Under the pieces are notes generated by a model. That model saw only the letters and a list, made by a program, of their open reading frames with translations, was not told where the DNA came from and ran no database searches. Of a DNA stretch of 64,000 nucleotides, positions 61,512-64,000 are shown piece by piece. The position numbers were made by a program, and so were the translations under genes. Origin of the DNA: Hymenobacter wooponensis (GTDB taxonomy: Bacteria > Bacteroidota > Bacteroidia > Cytophagales > Hymenobacteraceae). Location of the stretch: contig NZ_SRKZ01000004.1 of NCBI RefSeq assembly GCF_004745865.1, positions 772,218 to 836,217 of the forward strand, written 5' to 3'. How positions within the stretch are numbered: position 1 is the stretch's first letter; each line of letters begins with the position of its first letter.

Positions 61512-63572
61512 CTACGCCGCCTGCGACACTTGGCTAACCGGTGTTGCCCGCCGCCGCTCACCGAAACGTAGCAAAGCGCCTTCCGCCAACAAGCAAATCA
61601 GCGCGCCCACCAAGCAGTAACGCCACAAAGGAGTACCAACTCGAGTGGCCTTGTACTGGGCTGCCACCGTTTGGCCTGCACCCGTTTCATACACGTGTAT
61701 GTTCGGGTGAGCAGTACCAATAAGCTGCTTCAACTCGGCGACAGTATAGCTCGCTAGGTTCGATTCCTGCTTATCAATATTAAACGCCAATGTGCTTACT
61801 GGCCTACCATCTTTTACCAGTGTATAGAAACCGGGAGCCTGCAGCCCGGGAGGTACATCTAATATCAGCCGACCTCCTTGTATACGCTGAGTAGGTATGT
61901 AAGAAGCACTGTCTCGCCGTAGATGGAATACCTGCTCCGGCTTGTCTCGGTTACTGGCATTATCTGATAGGTTTACCGCAAAGGTCCGATCATTTAGGCG
62001 GTAGGCCAGTTGCTGCTCTTGCTGATAGCTCTGCATAGCCAGGCGGTACATAACGGGCACAAACAGCGCGTTCTGCGTAAAGTCGGAGTACCCTTGACTA
62101 AATGGAGCAGAGAACAAGTACACATTCCCTTTGCCACTTGAGAAAGATGCCAGGAAGCCTTCACCATCACGTAGGCGCAGAATATCATTGCTCGAGCGGG
62201 ACCAACGCAGCACGGGCGCAGCTTTAGGCAATCCCGTAGCACGCGACTGACCTACGAATACATCTTTGAAAAAAGGGTTCTGCCGGCTAGGTTCAGCCAC
62301 ATCCTGTAGCGCGGGTGCTTTTCCGGCAGGCTGTTCTTGCCACTGTATAGCTCCTAGGCCTAGCTCTCTGAAGAAGCTTATGTATGCCACACGTGATGCG
62401 GGTAGGGCTGATGGCACAATAACCACACTAGCGCCTTGCTGTACCGCTCGGCGTATGCTTTCGCGTAGGCCAGTTGAAAGACTACTTGCTTCCTGTACTA
62501 ATATCAGATTCGCGTCAGTCAAAGCTCGATAGTCAGTTAACTGGGCCTTAACGTGCTGGTAGGAGAAAAGCGGCTCGTTGCCATATAGTGCGTTCAACGT
62601 CGTGTTAGCACCTACCTCCACAATCCGAATACGAGTCGAAGGCTTTAGCATGAAGTAGAAGGCATTATCGAAGACTACTGGCGAGTCCTCAAGCTCTACC
62701 CGGCATTGCTGGGCAGCCTCACCATCCAAGCGAATTCGTACGGCAGTAGTCACCTCCTCTTGCGCCGGCACAGTAAGTTGCAATGCTGCAGCTTGCTTCG
62801 TACCCACAAATAGCTTCACGGGGCAATTAGGCACAGCTTTCTGCCCGCCATTCCTAAGCCTGATGCGCAATACAGCATCTACATTAGCCCGGATGAAGGC
62901 ATCGTCCAACCACACGCTATCAACAAATACGTTCGAAGCCTCACCTCCGGCCAATGGCACTAAGTAAGTTTGCCGGCTAGTATCAAGAGATGCTAGTGTC
63001 TGAGCAGAGAAACTATTCTTTTGAAAATCTGAGAAAATGAATTGCGGTCCTGCGGAAGTAACGTCCTGGAGGCTGGAGGCAAGCTTTAACTCGCCGGCCT
63101 GCCCCGAAATCTGCAGCTGTTGCACCTCTGCCCGATAAGCACTAGCTGTGGTTGGCTTACTTTTTTCTGACAAGCTGTACTGGGTAACAGCAGGGAATGC
63201 TAGCGGTAAATCATCAGCCTCTTTGATAGCATTCTCGAATACAGGTTGCCCATTCTGCCCTAGCTGGGCCATACTAGGGCTTTGATCAATCAGTACCCCT
63301 ACCGTTCCATTGCTATTAGAACCTTGCTCGACGGCAGGAATAAAAGGCTGTGCAAAGAGAAGAACTAAACATGCAATCAACCCAATCCTGCTAGCTAATA
63401 CGAGCAGATGCTTAAGCTTACGCTGACGTGCCGAAACCAACTTAACTTCCCGAATGAACTCCACATTAGTGAAGAGTACCCGTTGAGGTCGGCGCAATTC
63501 AAACAGGTGAATGGCTATAGGAATAGCAACTGCGAACAGGCCTAGCAGAAACCAGGGATATGTTAAAGCCAT
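61512..63572 (-). CDS. BatA-domain membrane protein
   Basis: 686 residues. The N-terminus MALTYPWFLLGLFAVAIPIAIHLFELRRPQRVLFTNVEFI is the BatA (TIGR02226) opening with two membrane helices (4-22, 58-78). A von Willebrand A-like region follows, with LIDQSPSM at 91-98, but the metal site is only partly kept (IDQSPSMAQ; Asp in place of the usual DxSGSM). Then a glutamine-amidotransferase-like beta/alpha region and a last membrane helix near 655-675. Bacteroidota often carry this with Bat/moxR operons; no moxR gene is seen here. A TTTG-N17-TACTTTG promoter precedes it. Confidence 0.8.
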   Translation of the reverse strand: MALTYPWFLLGLFAVAIPIAIHLFELRRPQRVLFTNVEFIREVKLVSARQRKLKHLLVLASRIGLIACLVLLFAQPFIPAVEQGSNSNGTVGVLIDQSPSMAQLGQNGQPVFENAIKEADDLPLAFPAVTQYSLSEKSKPTTASAYRAEVQQLQISGQAGELKLASSLQDVTSAGPQFIFSDFQKNSFSAQTLASLDTSRQTYLVPLAGGEASNVFVDSVWLDDAFIRANVDAVLRIRLRNGGQKAVPNCPVKLFVGTKQAAALQLTVPAQEEVTTAVRIRLDGEAAQQCRVELEDSPVVFDNAFYFMLKPSTRIRIVEVGANTTLNALYGNEPLFSYQHVKAQLTDYRALTDANLILVQEASSLSTGLRESIRRAVQQGASVVIVPSALPASRVAYISFFRELGLGAIQWQEQPAGKAPALQDVAEPSRQNPFFKDVFVGQSRATGLPKAAPVLRWSRSSNDILRLRDGEGFLASFSSGKGNVYLFSAPFSQGYSDFTQNALFVPVMYRLAMQSYQQEQQLAYRLNDRTFAVNLSDNASNRDKPEQVFHLRRDSASYIPTQRIQGGRLILDVPPGLQAPGFYTLVKDGRPVSTLAFNIDKQESNLASYTVAELKQLIGTAHPNIHVYETGAGQTVAAQYKATRVGTPLWRYCLVGALICLLAEGALLRFGERRRATPVSQVSQAA

Positions 63573-63581
63573 CTAAAAAAA

Positions 63582-63609
63582 CAAAGTACACCGTGAAGAT
63601 AGACACAAA
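63582..63609 (-). promoter_or_regulatory. Promoter of the BatA gene
   Basis: Read leftward, TTTG (63609-63606) and TACTTTG (63588-63582), spaced 17 bases, 10 bases before the ATG. Confidence 0.6.
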
Positions 63610-63719
63610 CTTTGCCTCTTGAACGCATACAAAGTATTGCTAGTCTCTTAATACCAATAGTTGTAACCAAGATGGATCAGCAAGAATTCAGGACAGCATA
63701 CCCAAACCATCTAAATGCA

Positions 63720-63754
63720 GCAGAGGCCTGGCACACACTGTGCTAGGCCTCTGC
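63720..63754 (-). terminator. Second hairpin downstream of the rRNA operon
   Basis: 16-bp stem with three-base loop (GCAGAGGCCT...AGGCCTCTGC outside, GCACA/TGTGC inside, one wobble pair). It may back up the rRNA terminator or block entry into the BatA region. No T-run. Confidence 0.6.
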
Positions 63755-63815
63755 TCAAATAGCGCCCTGCTCTATTCCTATATGCTCCGGAATAGGAAGG
63801 GCCGAAAATGCAACT

Positions 63816-63893
63816 GAGCCGCTCCTCCTCTCAGCGGCGCATCCCCCGAGGACTCGGTCCGGGACGCAGCACGCACGCGGGAAAAGCGGCTCA
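63816..63893 (-). terminator. rRNA operon terminator stem
   Basis: CTGAGCCGCT (63816-63825) is complementary to AGCGGCTCAG (63884-63893). The stem lies directly 3' of the 5S gene and, read leftward, is followed by TTGCATTTTCGG. The long loop also holds paired GC-rich segments. Confidence 0.6.
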
Positions 63894-63902
63894 GCAGCTA
63901 GT

Positions 63903-64000
63903 AAGGTTGGCGGCGACCTACTCTCCCGCCGGTGAAGGCAGTACCATGGGCGCTCCGGGGCTTAACGACTCTGTTCGGAATGGGAAGAGGTGAACACCCG
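63903..64000 (-). rRNA. rrf: 5S ribosomal RNA, 3' part; rest beyond window
   Basis: Read leftward, the sequence contains the 5S loop B/C region ACCTCTTCCCATTCCGAAC and ends in GGGAGAGTAGGTCGCCGCCAACCTT, the usual 5S 3' half. About 98 bases of a roughly 112-base molecule lie in the window. It is the last gene of an rRNA operon transcribed leftward from outside the window, so 23S should follow just to the right. Confidence 0.93.

Noticed and set aside
1..64000. CRISPR array, phage, insertion sequence or defence system
   Set aside because: No regularly spaced direct repeats with unique spacers, no transposase, integrase or known defence domain seen in any intact frame.

Overview
The window looks like chromosomal DNA from a GC-rich member of the Bacteroidota, most likely Hymenobacter or a close Cytophagales relative. 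The evidence is: many start codons preceded by the Bacteroidota -7 box TAnnTTTG (mostly TACCTTTG or TATCTTTG) and few clear Shine-Dalgarno sequences; LytTR/LytS and TPR-histidine kinase signalling; a GT3-type glycogen synthase, BatA-type and DUF4199 proteins; menaquinone synthesis (menA); and many short lipoproteins. No phage, insertion sequence, CRISPR array, tRNA gene or plasmid backbone is visible. The genus is inferred; no database search was possible.

Layout. 1-6985: UbiA-family prenyltransferase (cut by the window edge), MMPL/RND exporter, GT39-like glycosyltransferase, an 81-aa protein and a YfcC-type carrier. 7102-14108: orphan TPR-histidine kinase, Tat-exported SDR, lipoprotein esterase, LytT/LytS pair. 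14299-18479: CarboxypepD_reg-like outer-surface protein, an unknown protein, two tandem DUF421 proteins with C-terminal zinc ribbons. 18777-23096: glycogen pair (GH13 branching-type enzyme and GT3 synthase). 23280-29054: DUF4198, STAS protein, RNase Z, queuosine precursor transporter, two diverged secreted paralogues separated by a recombination scar, then trpS. 29199-34341: unknown protein, CoA transferase, ABC ATPase with a 108-aa membrane partner, methyltransferase, Gfo/Idh/MocA oxidoreductase. 34498-44387: DEAD-box helicase, flavoprotein with its own operator-like repeats, large lipoprotein, menA, HAD phosphatase, glutathione peroxidase, LOG-family protein, argS. 44820-56906: TerC, arginase-family enzyme divergent from arginine decarboxylase, two mini-lipoproteins, GmhB-like phosphatase, protoporphyrinogen oxidase, GT2, second TerC, GT51 glycosyltransferase and purB. 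57009-63572: GT9, then a leftward run of GT4, GT2, two DUF4199 proteins and a BatA-domain protein. 63903-64000: 3' part of a 5S rRNA, the end of an rRNA operon read leftward.

Most genes are housekeeping or conserved Bacteroidota genes. The most interesting material lies between and across genes: (i) a strongly over-represented GGCCTA/TAGGCC motif whose palindromic form GGCCTAGGCC occurs at least nine times; (ii) three intergenic inverted-repeat elements that also share an asymmetric core; (iii) a chimeric scar joining the head of trpS to the tail of the queuosine transporter, between two diverged paralogues; (iv) a possible Arg-codon leader peptide followed by a long hairpin upstream of argS; (v) operator-like repeats at the flavoprotein and GH13 promoters; (vi) many promoters placed so close to the start codon that transcripts should be leaderless or nearly so.
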